Source: Podarcis raffonei
Taxonomy: Eukaryota; Chordata; Lepidosauria; Squamata; Lacertidae
Assembly (NCBI RefSeq): GCF_027172205.1
Contig: NC_070614.1
Span: forward strand, 38,756,001 to 38,820,000
Reading direction: 5' to 3'
Length of the DNA stretch: 64,000 bases
Position 1 is the first letter of the stretch; each line of letters begins with the position of its first letter. This document shows positions 40,323 to 50,787 of the stretch, in pieces. The notes under the pieces are model-generated. The model did not search any database, was not told the origin of the DNA, and was given only the letters and a program-made list of their open reading frames with translations. Both the position numbers and the translations under genes were made by a program.

Positions 40323-40735
40323 GTTGGGGCCCTGGATTTGGTTAAATTAAGATGGCGAGCAGCCGTGGCAGCTGGGAATCGAGCTTTGGCTCTCATTCAA
40401 AAGCAGCACCACAAAAACACTGCAGGGCACCAGTGAGTGGTGTTGCTGCCACTACTAAGGCCTTGGTGGCTGTGGCAAAAGGGGGAAAAATGCTCCGTGA
40501 CCAAAGGGGAAATAGGTTGTGTGTGTTGGTGGGGACACTGGGTGGCAACATGCTGAGAGGCCCATGAAATCTGATGCCAACCCAGTCTCTCCAATGCTCA
40601 CATCATTTCCCCTCAGAAATGAAAGTGTGGCTGTTTCACCTGCGTTGTTAATGTTGCTGGTAATTGTGAGGTATAAATAAATAACTACAACAAATGCCCT
40701 GTGAGAAATGAGGATGTTGCTTTTTCACATACAAA

Positions 40736-41473
40736 TGTAACAGGTAAACAAACAAATGTATGCAGTCCAGACAGCTTAAGAGATATTTAGAGCTTGTGGT
40801 CAGGATGTGGTTGTAATAAGTAGACACGTGTCAGCAGTCCAGATCAACTCCCACTTGTTGACTAGAGATGTTAGAGCTTGTGATCAGAAGGCGGTATTTT
40901 TGCTTGGCTTAGCAAGTAATTGCATAGGAACATAGACCAAATAAGGGGAATAATAAAGAAATGTAGAGGGTGAATCAGAGTGAACAGAGGTGGGAATGTT
41001 GGTAGGATAATAAAGTGGTTGTGATAGGCTGTAAACTTTGTAGTACCCAGCCAATGGGGAGACGGGGGGGACCTGTGCTTCTGGTACAGTGGTACCTCGG
41101 GTTAAGAACTTAATTCGTTCTGGAGGTCCGTTCTTAACCTGAAACTGTTCTTAACCTGAAGCACCACTTTAGCTAATGGGGCCTCCCGCTGCCACCACGT
41201 GATTTCTGTTCTCATCCTGAAGCAAAGTTCTTAACCCGAGGTACTATTTCTGGGTTAGCGGAGTCTGTAACCTGAAGCGTCTGTAACCCGAGGTACCACT
41301 GTACTGTATAGGGAATATAAGCTTATGCTTTGACAAAGCTGGGGTTTGCCTACTTTGGACACCCACTCTTGCAAGAACATATTGTATTCAATAAACTCTT
41401 TGCTGCTTCACCAGTTTTGTTCAGATTGTGTTTTAAGGAGTGGGATTAAGGGTCTTAGGACCCACATTTTACA
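40736..41473 (+). mobile_element. Probable solitary LTR, split by a MITE
   Basis: TGTAACAGG at the left and CATTTTACA at the right suggest LTR ends. GGAATATAAGC and AATAAACTC lie in promoter and poly(A) order. The MITE at 41085-41303 is nested in it. Boundaries are approximate, with no clear duplication. Confidence 0.4.
41085..41303 (-). mobile_element. Tigger-like MITE (gtggtacc family)
   Basis: Full-length copy nested in the probable LTR. Confidence 0.87.
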
Positions 41474-41814
41474 TGCCTCTAGAATATATCGCTTGCTTTT
41501 AAAAAAACAAACAACAACAATGAATCAATCTTGAATTTATCTCAGGCATGAGCCTTTGAACCATGGTTCAAAGTTGCAGTTAATCTCTTTTGACTGCCTC
41601 TGCCTCCCTTACTTCTCAAATACCAGGCCTGATCTTGCACTGAACAGCTGCTGCCACCCAGTGTAGACAATATTAAATTAAATGGAGTAATGTTCCTATA
41701 GTGAGGCACAAAGCAGGCATGAAGGAAAACATGGTCATTTCTCATGGCATAACAGCCATGGTGGAATCTTTCCTCTGGCATCCTCAGTGCAACCTGAAAC
41801 CTGCTTTATGCCTA

Positions 41815-42000
41815 AGGCTGTGTACATCCTATACCTTTAAAGCACATTTGAAGAAGATGTCTTCCTTCAAAGAATTCTGGGCACTGTAGTTTAGCCCCCG
41901 TCAGAGAGTTACAATTCCTAGCATCCCTTAAGAAACTACAGTGCCCAGAATTATTTGAGGGGAAAGAATGTGCTTTAAAGTATCTACACAGAGACTTTTT
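41815..42000. repeat. hAT-like palindromic MITE (catttaaagc family)
   Basis: CCTTTAAAGCACATTTGAAG, AAGAATTCTGGGCACTGTAG, and the inverted partner CAGTGCCCAGAATT. One of the better-preserved copies. Confidence 0.6.
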
Positions 42001-42759
42001 CTGCACGATGAAGTGGGCTCTCTAGGTCCCCAAAGTTTCTTCTGCTATGGACCACTTGAAAATTGCTGAGGATCTTGGCGAACCATGATTTTTCTGCCTG
42101 TTGCAACAATTGCAATGTGCTGTGCTAGATGTTGTGTGACTTCTAAAGGCTTTTTGTTTCATATGCGCTGTATTTTATTACATTCCAAAGACTTCAAATT
42201 GTAATGCAATAAAACCCATGAAATAAAAGAAGCCATTAAAAAGCAATTAAAAATAAATATGAATATTTAATGTGACGGATGTGCCGTCTCCCGTCTTCGA
42301 CCAAGAATCCACAGACACACTGCGAACCACCTGATAGAAGCACGGATCAGTCTGGGAAGCCCAGCTGCTGTCCATGAAAGTTTGAACCATAATAAATGTT
42401 TTCATCGTTTTAGGTGTCTCAGCGAGATGCTTTGTTGTTGTTTTTGCTTCAACAGGCAAACTTGGCACTCTCTCTCTGATAGCAGATCTCTTCAGGATTC
42501 CTCTGAGGAGAGCTCCCAGCTAGTTTTGATCTGTAATGCTCAAAGGCTGCATCTGCATTACAAATCAAGCTCTCTCCCTCCCCCCTCTATTTAGGAGGCC
42601 TGCAGAAGAGGATACTGACAGACATTATCTGACCAACATCTACCACATGCTGTTTGTCTGTTTTGCAAAGTAACACTTTTATAATACCTCTCTGTCTGTT
42701 CCTTGGCAAGCTCCAAATAATGATAATATATGAACAATGTCTACATACTGCCTTTCAGC
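42001..42759. other. No gene recognised
   Basis: Intergenic, AT-rich in part. Confidence 0.45.
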
Positions 42760-43040
42760 AGGATGACCTAGTTTGTTAAAAAAATATAAAAGTTTAAAAC
42801 CACAGTGCGGCGAAAAGTATTTAAAAACAGTATTGAAAGGAATATATATTTAACATTTAAAAGCTGGTGACAATGAAAACAGTGTCCGAAAGCTCAGAGG
42901 AATAATCACATTTTCACCTGTGCTGGAAAAGAGAGGGAAGAGAATTCCATAGCTCAGGGGGCGCGACACGCAAAAAATCCTTGTGGACCTCAATCTAACG
43001 TCTGAAAGGGATGATAGCTGGAACAAGGAAGATGTACCCT
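42760..43040 (-). mobile_element. L2-type LINE remnant
   Basis: Diverged reverse-oriented L2-like 3' region, comparable to 6045-6375. Confidence 0.4.
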
Positions 43041-43204
43041 ACAAATACTCAGACCTTGTGTGAAAGGTTTCTATCTGCCCTATTATCTCTCTCTCAGGAA
43101 AATCTCATGGTGTCCTCTACAAAATTATTCCCTCCATTTCTAAGTTCAGAGGCCAACGTGTGGATTTTTACGTTGCCAAAATGGCCCCATCCGCTCTCTA
43201 AAGC

Positions 43205-43690
43205 AGAAATGGTGAATCTTTGGGCTGAACTCTAGCTTCCATTAATGCTAGCAAGCCTAGTCCATGGCAAGGGATGATGGGAGTTGTAGCTCAGCCACAT
43301 CTGGAGAGCCACATGTTCCCTCACACCTGCGTTATAAAAAGGGATCAAGCAGGCGTTTTGGGGGGAGGGGTGTGTGATGGCCCTAAAGCGGAAGTGGTAG
43401 GCGGGAAACCTCCAAAACAGTCCAAGGAGGACTGGGCATGCTGAGTGACCACTGAGCGCTGACTGACCCTTGAGATGGAGACGGGAAAACCAGATGGGAG
43501 AAGGAAAATAATGGAGTCCATTGCAGGGAAGCTGTGAGGCTTTTAATGCAACCCTCTGTGTCTTTACTCAGAACTAGGTCTCACAGGGCTCAGTGGGGTT
43601 TACTCGCCTTCACCAACCTGGCGCCCTCTGGAAGTCATTGGACCACAACTCCCATCAGTCTCAGCTGATGGAAGCTGTAGTGCAACATTG
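43205..43690. repeat. Two palindromic MITEs (ctccagatgtt family)
   Basis: Copy one, about 43205-43330, has GATGATGGGAGTTGTAGC near its right arm. Copy two, about 43605-43690, has CCAACCTGGCGCCCTCTGG and ACTCCCATCAG. Confidence 0.5.
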
Positions 43691-43789
43691 CATTGCAGGG
43701 GGTTGGACTAGATGATCCCTAGAGGACCCTTCCATTTCTACAATTCTATGATTCTTTCTGAACAGCAGCAGGTTGGCAAAGGCTGCTCT

Positions 43790-43915
43790 AGTAAATGTGT
43801 ACACACCATACATTTAAAGCACAGAGCTACAATTCCCAGCCCTTTAACAAACTACAGTTCCCAGGATTCCTTGGGGGAAGTCATGTGCTTTAAATGTATA
43901 GCATATTACGAAGAC
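43790..43915. repeat. hAT-like palindromic MITE (catttaaagc family)
   Basis: ACATTTAAAGCACAGAGC at the left, GTGCTTTAAATGTATAGC at the right. Confidence 0.6.
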
Positions 43916-44606
43916 TAGATGTGGCACTAAATGTGCGGCTTGCTTTCTGCTGCTGGGGAAAGATGGGACTTATTAGGGCACTGGGGCACATACTGAGGGT
44001 GGTTTAACTCCATGACAGTCCCAGTGAAAATCAAGTTCCCCATACTTACAATTATTCTGTTGTTGTTTTTATTATTATTTTAAAAAGGGCACAGCAACAA
44101 GTGCATTGTCTAGTCCGGTCCGAAGATGCTGTGAGGGGCAATTCTTTGGAGGAAATGTGTAATAGAGATAAAAGGCACACAACAACAACAAAAGTCAGAA
44201 AGGGAAGGAGACACGCCCTGCTGAGCTCGCTGGCAAAATCTGTATTGCCAAAGCAGAGGGAGAACAAGAAAAAAGAAGTGACTGTACAAAAGTCCTTCAA
44301 TACAATTTTTTGGGTTTTTTTATCTATCTTTTCAGATGGGGAACTAGCAAGCAGGATCGAGGAGACCTAGGATTCTGGAGTACTGATTTAGGGTGGCAGC
44401 CTCAGACCAAATAAGGTGGGTGTTTTTTTGAGAAGTCAACATCAGATTCAATTCTCAAATCCATCTTTGATGACTCTCCATTGCTATGTGACACACTCTG
44501 GATTACACCTGGCCAAACACAAACCTTCTTCTGGTTTCAATGCCACCCTCAGATCACCAATAACATTCATTCCATTCCAATGCTACAGTTCTATGATTCT
44601 ATGAGG
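43916..44606. other. No gene recognised
   Basis: Nothing identified except a CR1-like tail trace (TTCTATGATTCTATGAGG) ending at 44606. Confidence 0.45.
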
Positions 44607-44836
44607 TACAGTGGTACCTCAGGTTACATACGCTTCAAGTTACAGACTCTGCTAACCCAGAAATAGTGCTTCAGGTTAAGAACTTTGCTTCAGGGTAAGA
44701 ACAGAATTTGTTCTCTGGCGGCGCGGCGGCGGCAGGAGTCCCCATTAGCTAAAGTGGTGCTTCATGTTAAGAACAGTTTCAGGTTAAGAACGGACCTCCG
44801 GAACGAATTAAGTACTTAACCCGAGGTACCACTGTA
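44607..44836 (+). mobile_element. Tigger-like MITE (gtggtacc family)
   Basis: Full-length, inserted at the end of a CR1-like tail. Confidence 0.87.
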
Positions 44837-45059
44837 TAATATAGATGGTTGAATCTGGAACTGTCACAAGGAGTGAACACTGTGAACAGTGTGGTTTTTT
44901 GTTTTGTTTTTTAAAGAGTGCCTTATTCTAAGACTTACCTTTAATTCAGCAAGCAGATCCTACTGCGCCTGCCCTTTTAGCATCATTATTTCACTGCTCC
45001 TCAGTTCTCGAAAGGTGTACCTGGGTCTTCAAGTCTTGAGCCCTCTCTTCAAGTGGAAA

Positions 45060-45385
45060 TAAAACTGTCTGCCAGATGGTGAAAAAAGTCAAGAGGATCA
45101 GAGTATGTGCTGAAAGGCACCCCGAAATTCCTAGCCTCCTCACAGGACCAGAATTTTCATTTATTCCAGCCTCTCTGCAGAGGACTAGTAGGTCTGTTTC
45201 CAGGCAAAAGAATAATAGATGGACACAAATTCAACATACAAAAATGGCAACATTTCAGAAGACAGTGGGAGAACATTTCGCTCTCCAAGGACATTCTGCT
45301 GCAGACTAGAATGTTGCCATTCTTCAACAAAGGAACTTTAAAAGATGTCAAGAGAGTGAAATGGTTGAACAAGAATTTATAATGT
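45060..45385 (+). mobile_element. Unclassified retroelement 3' remnant
   Basis: It shares GTATGTGCTGAAAGGCACCC and CCAAGGACATTCT blocks with 38330-38550. Translated pieces (HFRRQWENISLSKDI) resemble the C-terminal endonuclease region of Penelope-like elements, a weak match. Both copies are fragments. Confidence 0.3.
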
Positions 45386-46142
45386 CTTTGGATTCCTATT
45401 CATTTAGGACTCAGCTGAGACCAAGTTTGTTTTTTCCGCCCTCCCTTTCCAGGTGTTAAATTAGCATAGCAAAGTTAGAAAGGTTGTGTTGCCATCAATT
45501 AGCACTGCTGTGAATTAATAACAGAGTTTTGCCACGTCTGCATTTGAACTTTATGCATAAATAGCACTGACAGCATCACTCCTGGGCACAGTTTATTTCT
45601 CTTGGCATGATGTTCCTCTTGAGTGTCACGGGGTGCAACTCTTGCAGGGTACCCCAGGCTCCTGGCCAGCGGCAGAGGGAAGAGTTTGCCTCCCTTCAGC
45701 TCTGGGCTAGAAGCAGTTGGAGCTAGACGCTCTTTCCAGAATGGTGAAGGAAAGCCCCTGCAGCTGCTCCTTCTCTGAAAAACGCAGTCAGGCAACTATC
45801 CTTATCTGAGGAGAGGAGTTCATCAAAAAGTCGTGCGCGCAGCACCTCAACAAACTGTGCATTTCAAATGGACACCTTTGCCCCACCACCCCAGGGCTTC
45901 CTCCTGTGCGTTACATGCACGGTGTGCATGCAGCTGTAGTCCAAAGCATCTCAAAAGGTTAGCAAAGGCTGTGTTAGGGGATTCACTCACTGCCCCCATG
46001 ATTAAGCAGCTCCTGCTCCCTGATTAAGGAAATACCTGTTCGTGCTTTTTCCAGAGAAGCAGCCATGCTAGTTGCATCAAAAAGAACCAAGTCTTGTGGC
46101 ACTTAAAGGCTAATCAATCTTATTGTGGCCTAAGCTTTTAGG

Positions 46143-47015
46143 AGGGACGTGGGTGGCACTGTGGTCTAAACCACTGAGTCTCTTGGGCTTGCCGATCAGA
46201 AGATCGGCGGTTCGAATCCCCACGACGGGGTGAGCTCCTGTTGCTCGGTCCCTGCTCCTGCCAACCTAGCAGTTCGAAAGCACACCAGTGTGTGGAAATG
46301 GCAGAAATGACCAGCAGAATTCGAGACCAGGGAGAAGAGAAGGTGGAAGAAGATTGGAAGAAATTTAAAGACTATTTACAGAAATACGGCAAAATTAAAG
46401 AAGTTTAGAAAGAGACTGGTATTAAACAATTTGACTTTTGCAAAAGTTGTTTTTAAGATTGTGTGTAATATATTATTATGAAAAAGCAGGTAATGTTAAA
46501 TCAGAAGGATTTGCTAAAATAACAAATTAAAATAGAATGCAAAAAGGGAGGCGAGAGGAAAAAGGAACAAGTTAATGAAAGGACATTTTGGAAAGTTTAC
46601 TTTTATGTGCTGGTTTTTTTTCTTTTACGTGTTTGATTGTTCATCTTTCTTTCTTGTTTCATATTTTTTCTTTTTTGTATTTGTGTAGTGGTTTTTGTTG
46701 TTATTGTTATTGTTATTATTGAGTTTATTGTTAAAACCTCAATAAATATAATTTTTTTTAAAAAACACGAAAGCACACCAGTGCGAGTAGATAAATAGGT
46801 ACCGCTCCGGCGGAAAGGTAAACGGTGTTTCTGTGAGCTGCTCTGGTTTCGGTTTTCCATTGTGCCAGAAGCGGCTTAGTCATGCTGGCCACATGACCCA
46901 GAAAAACTGTCTGTGGACAAACGCCGGCTCCCTCGGCCCGTAAAGCGAGATGAGCGCTGCAACCCCACAGTCGTCTGCGACTGGACTTAAGTGCCAGGGG
47001 TCCTTTACCTTTTTT
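46143..47015 (+). mobile_element. Sauria SINE, split by an L1 insertion
   Basis: The head and middle run to about 46292, and the body resumes at about 46786 (GAGTAGATAAATAGGTACC) and runs to GGGGTCCTTTACC. The element is full-length apart from the insertion. Confidence 0.88.
46293..46785 (+). mobile_element. 5'-truncated L1 insertion with target-site duplication
   Basis: CGAAAGCACACCAGTG occurs at both edges (16-bp duplication). The insert carries the end of an L1 ORF2 (EKVEEDWKKFKDYLQKYGK, stop), an AT-rich 3' region and a terminal A-rich tail after AATAAATAT. The clean duplication marks a young insertion. Confidence 0.88.
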
Positions 47016-47077
47016 AAGCTTTTAGGAACTACATGACTCCATTTCATTAGACGCATGACATGTAATCTTGTGTGGGA

Positions 47078-47220
47078 TGGCTCAGTCGGTAGAGCTTAAG
47101 ACACTTAATCTCAGGATTGTGGGTTTGAGCCCCATGTTGATCAAAAAGATTCCTGCATTGCAGAGGGTTGGACCAGATGACCCCTGAGGTCCCTTCCAAC
47201 TCTACAATTCTATGATTCTA
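47078..47220 (+). mobile_element. tRNA-derived SINE with CR1-type tail
   Basis: Second copy of the family at 12056: GGATGGCTCAGTCGGTAGAG, a B box GGGTTTGAGCCCC, then the CR1-like end CCAACTCTACAATTCTATG. Confidence 0.75.
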
Positions 47221-47598
47221 ATCCTCCAGTTGCTGGATTATTTTGCAGACTGTCTAGCTATAATTGAACTGTCACTATCTGTAATTACAGGAACACAAGG
47301 CCATTGGTCCATCCGTCTCAGTTGCCAGGCGTCTCTTCCAGCCTTGCTAGGTGATGCCATGGATTGAAGCTGGCACCTTCTGCATGCAAAGCGGTGGATG
47401 CTCTACCCTTCCTCATATTCCTTATTTCCATTTGCCTCTGACTCCAATGATTACGGATCCCCCGTTCCTTACATCCATGTGTCCATATAAACCTGCAAGG
47501 ATGGGTGACACTTAATGCATCTGATTGAAATGGACTATAATCTATGGGAGTTTATGCCATAATCAAAGTGTTTAGTTTTTAAGGCGTCACGAAACTCT

Positions 47599-47622
47599 GT
47601 GTGTGTGTGTGTGTGTGTGTGT
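47599..47622 (+). repeat. (GT)n microsatellite
   Basis: About twelve GT units at the left edge of the promoter-like region. Confidence 0.9.
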
Positions 47623-47639
47623 TTACTTTTTGTGATTCT

Positions 47640-47900
47640 CTCTTCCCTCAGGGAAAAAAAAAGTTAATGAGGGAATCCACTATTTACGCAGCAACTAGGA
47701 CCCAACTCCTGGCGCGCTTCATTCATTCCTTTCGAGTATGATGCTGCCATCTTGGTTGAGGGAAAACCAGACAGCGCCTTTCGCGGTAGTAGAGACAGAT
47801 AGGGCTGATTCAATGCCGCGGCCATTTTGGATCGGAAACGAGGCTGGGAGAGCCAGCGCGATGGAGTTGAGCTGCGGTCCCTCCCAGGTACTGAGCAACA
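47640..47900. promoter_or_regulatory. CpG-rich, YY1-containing promoter-like region
   Basis: Two YY1-type sites, GCTGCCATCTTGG (about 47743) and GCGGCCATTTTGG (about 47818), sit among CpGs without a TATA box. A donor-like CAG|GTACTG lies at 47887. The YY1 orientation fits a minus-strand start best. A plus-strand start could be exon 1 of the transposase-derived gene (ATG at 47861 reads MELSCGPSQ), but that donor is phase 0 while the next known exon needs one extra base, so the link is unproven. Confidence 0.5.
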
Positions 47901-48164
47901 GGGGTGCATCGCCATCCCCAAACCTGCCGCTTTCAGCCTATCTCAGGGCTCCCCTTCTCATCAGTATTGATGCTCCACAAATTCGGACAGCAATCCCTCC
48001 CTGTTACGCTTCATATATGCATCTGCACTTTATTGCTTCATAGCTTCTCAGAGAGAGTGGGGAGGGGGGAGAGAGTATTACGTCTGTATCTTTTCTCCTT
48101 GTACATTTTAATAGGATCCAAGTATTTTTGCAGCAATGTTTTCTTTATATGTACCCATATCACA

Positions 48165-48255
48165 GCTGTCAATGTTTCCCTTTTTTAAAGGGAAATTCCC
48201 TTATTCCGAATAAGATTCCTCACAAGAAAAGGGGAAAGTTGACAGCTATGACCCA
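48165..48255. repeat. Short palindromic MITE (agctgtcaa family)
   Basis: CACAGCTGTCAATGTTTCCC and its inverted partner GGGGAAAGTTGACAGCTATG enclose AAATTCCCTTATTCCGAATAA. Non-coding foldback element of about 90 bp. Confidence 0.6.
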
Positions 48256-49289
48256 TATATGAAAAATAGTCTGGATCCTGGAAGGATGCAGTTCGTCACT
48301 TTTGACTAAAACTATATATTGTAACAGCGGCTAACAAAACAGAGATCATCTTAAATTCACATAGCAAATGGTTTCTGTATTGCTCTGATACCTTGTGTGT
48401 CACATAAGAGCAACCGAGGCAGAAGCAGAAACAATTTGCTGTGAAAATTTAATGTCTGTTATGTTAGTCGCAGTGATGTATGCAGGTTTTAAAAAATTGT
48501 ATGGTCTGTCTTGCTTGCTTATGAAAGATAAGGTTGAAGTCATGGTGAATCTCCAAGTTAACCCCAAATCAGGAGAGGGGTTGTGGTGATTCTTGTGTAC
48601 ATTAAAGACATGGTACTACTAAACAGGGACTCCTCCAGATGTTCTTCTTACTGCACATTTATGATGATCTATACTCATGATGCTATCACGGTGGTCAGAC
48701 AGGATCCCACTTTCAATCCTGTAGTCACATTCCTCCATTCCAATCAGATGCAAATATCCTGCACCTTCCTGCTGATATTCTGTAATTTTTATGCCACACA
48801 TGTTCCAGTTTGATTTTGTCCCTCTTTTGTTGCTCTACAAAACAATCGTGTGGTAGTATCAGGGAAGCATCGCAAGCTAAAGCAGAATAAGTCGACCACT
48901 ATTTTTGTGTCAAAGAACATGTTGCGGATGAAACTTGCAATAGAACATCAGTCTGGAGAGGCCCACAAAATGTAATCCTCCTCCTAACAGGAATGCCGTG
49001 AGCCAGTGTGGGTATGTGCTGCCCCCCTGCGGGCCAGAGATGGAGGCATGAAGAAGGAGCACAGACCTAGCTTGCAGCTGACACAGCAGCAATGTATCTC
49101 CTTCTTGGACATGAGAAGCAGAGATTTCTGGGAGAGCACAGGGTATTTGTGCAGTGTAAAATCAGAGAGGAGCCTCACTGGTTTGCTGGCAGGGGGAGGT
49201 GTGTGGGCTTCTTGGAAACACGGAATCCCTTGTTTCTTTGGGATGGCAAAGAGGCGAGCTTGGACTTTCCAAGGCTTATCTATTTATAC
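48256..49289. other. No gene recognised
   Basis: A 98-codon + frame at 49006-49302 has no recognisable family or splice partner. Confidence 0.4.
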
Positions 49290-49700
49290 GTACTGTACAT
49301 AAATTTCTATACCACTAAATGAAAAGGGGGAGATCTTCTCAGAGTGGTGTACATAAAATTAAAGGTAAAAGCAGAGATCAGAAGAATGTAAAACTGCTCA
49401 CATGGCAGGGTAACTTTGCAAAAATAAACAGGTTTTTAAGCTAGAGTAAAAAACGAATCAACAAATTGAATAAATTCCACAGTATAGAGTCTGCTGTGCT
49501 CAATTCCATGTGGCACAAGGGACCAGCTAGCAATGCTGCTGCAGAACATATCAGGATAACAGGTAGGAATACATAGGGAAAGGTGGTCCCAAGGCTTTTA
49601 TACACTCAGCATCTTCAATCTGGCCCAGCAGCACATTAGCAGCCGGTGCAGATTCTTCAGTGCAGATAACCAGCTCCAGTCAACAGCCAGAGGTTGGGGT
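49290..49700 (-). mobile_element. L2-type LINE remnant
   Basis: Reverse-oriented L2-like 3' region (AATTTCTATACCAC at its end, then TACATAAAATTAAAGG). Confidence 0.45.
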
Positions 49701-50179
49701 TCCAGTTTTCCACGACTGCAGCAGTGTAACTAACATGCCACAATAAATCATTAAGTGCAGACTCAAAGCAGCCATTCACAGGCAGAGGCAGAGCCAAGGA
49801 GTGGGTCTGGCTTGGGGGAGAGTCTCAAGGGCCAAGTACAAAGGGGCATTTGGTCCTTGAGCCCAAGGCTCTCTGTCCCAGACACACAGTGCCTGCCACT
49901 ATCCCTGGTTTGGATCGTTGTGGGGTGGGGTTGAGGGTTGCCTGAAGAATGGGATAAAAAAAATATTTAATAAATTGAATCACTCCTACTTCAAGATACC
50001 AGATACCAAAGATATATCTGCCCAAGTAATTAAACTTCTTCTTTGGCCCCCAGCTCTTCGATAGGTTCCTGAAGCCAAAAATCACACCCCACAAATAAAT
50101 CCAGCAATAATAATGTACCAATACAGCCACATAGTGAAGCAGTTCGGTCAATAAAAATCCCAGTGTTGAAGCTAAAAGA

Positions 50180-50560
50180 TTCAAGTAAGTAATATATTTA
50201 TACCCCACCCACTTTGGGCGGCTCCCAACAGAATATTAAAAACAGGATAAAACATCAAACATTAAAAACCTGCCAAAACAGGGCTGCCTTCAGATGTCTT
50301 CTAAAAGTCAGATAGTTGTTTATTTCATTGACATCTGATGGGAAGGCCCTCTGCCTGCTTCCTTGTAACCTCACTTCTCACAGGGAGAGAACCGGAGTTG
50401 TACCTCGGTGTCTGGGGTGAACGATGGGGATGGAGACACTCCTTCAGGTCTACTCAGCCGAGGCTGTTGAGGGCTTTAAAAATCAGCACCAACACTTTGA
50501 ATTGTGCTTGGAAACGTACTGGGAGCCACTGTAGGTCTTCTAGGATAAAACAGTTTGGCA
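50180..50560 (-). mobile_element. L2-type LINE 3' end
   Basis: TATTTATACCCCACCCAC at the element's terminus, then GGGCTGCCTTCAGATGTCTT, and AAGGCCCTCTGCCTG further in. A closer copy is at 51018-51530. Confidence 0.6.
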
Positions 50561-50787
50561 TGGGGAGGGTGGAGGAAAGAGATGACACCAGGTGAGCAAA
50601 TTTGTTACCGTGCCTTTAGCCTTTCAGGGCACTACATTTTCCAGAGCTTCTTGGAAGGGGGCGAAGTGGCACCAAGGGCCAGGAATAAGGATGACCCTTG
50701 AAGCAACAACCACGCTGTTGAAATACCAATAAGCCAATCTTTGTCCAGTAGGCCTTCCCTCTGGTCCTGGTGACCTGGTTGTGGCAG

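Noticed and set aside
40323-40735. A primer-binding site and internal region after the LTR at 40068-40322
   Set aside because: GTTGG occurs on both sides of the LTR, so the sequence after it is flanking DNA, not element interior.
45499-45795. 98-codon minus-strand frame near a GC-rich patch
   Set aside because: No recognisable domain, no splice partner, and surrounded by repeat remnants.
47664-47921. Minus-strand frame containing two KMAA phrases
   Set aside because: KMAA arises from the YY1 motif AAGATGGC read as codons; the region is better explained as a promoter.
25000-50000. FAM83E, SPACA4 or DBP exons expected from human synteny
   Set aside because: No FAM83 domain, Ly6-type cysteine pattern or PAR-bZIP segment was seen in any frame that I read; absence is not proof without a search.
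50338-50595. Open frame of 85 codons upstream of the transposase-derived exon
   Set aside because: It falls in an L2-type LINE 3' end, copied at 51018-51530.
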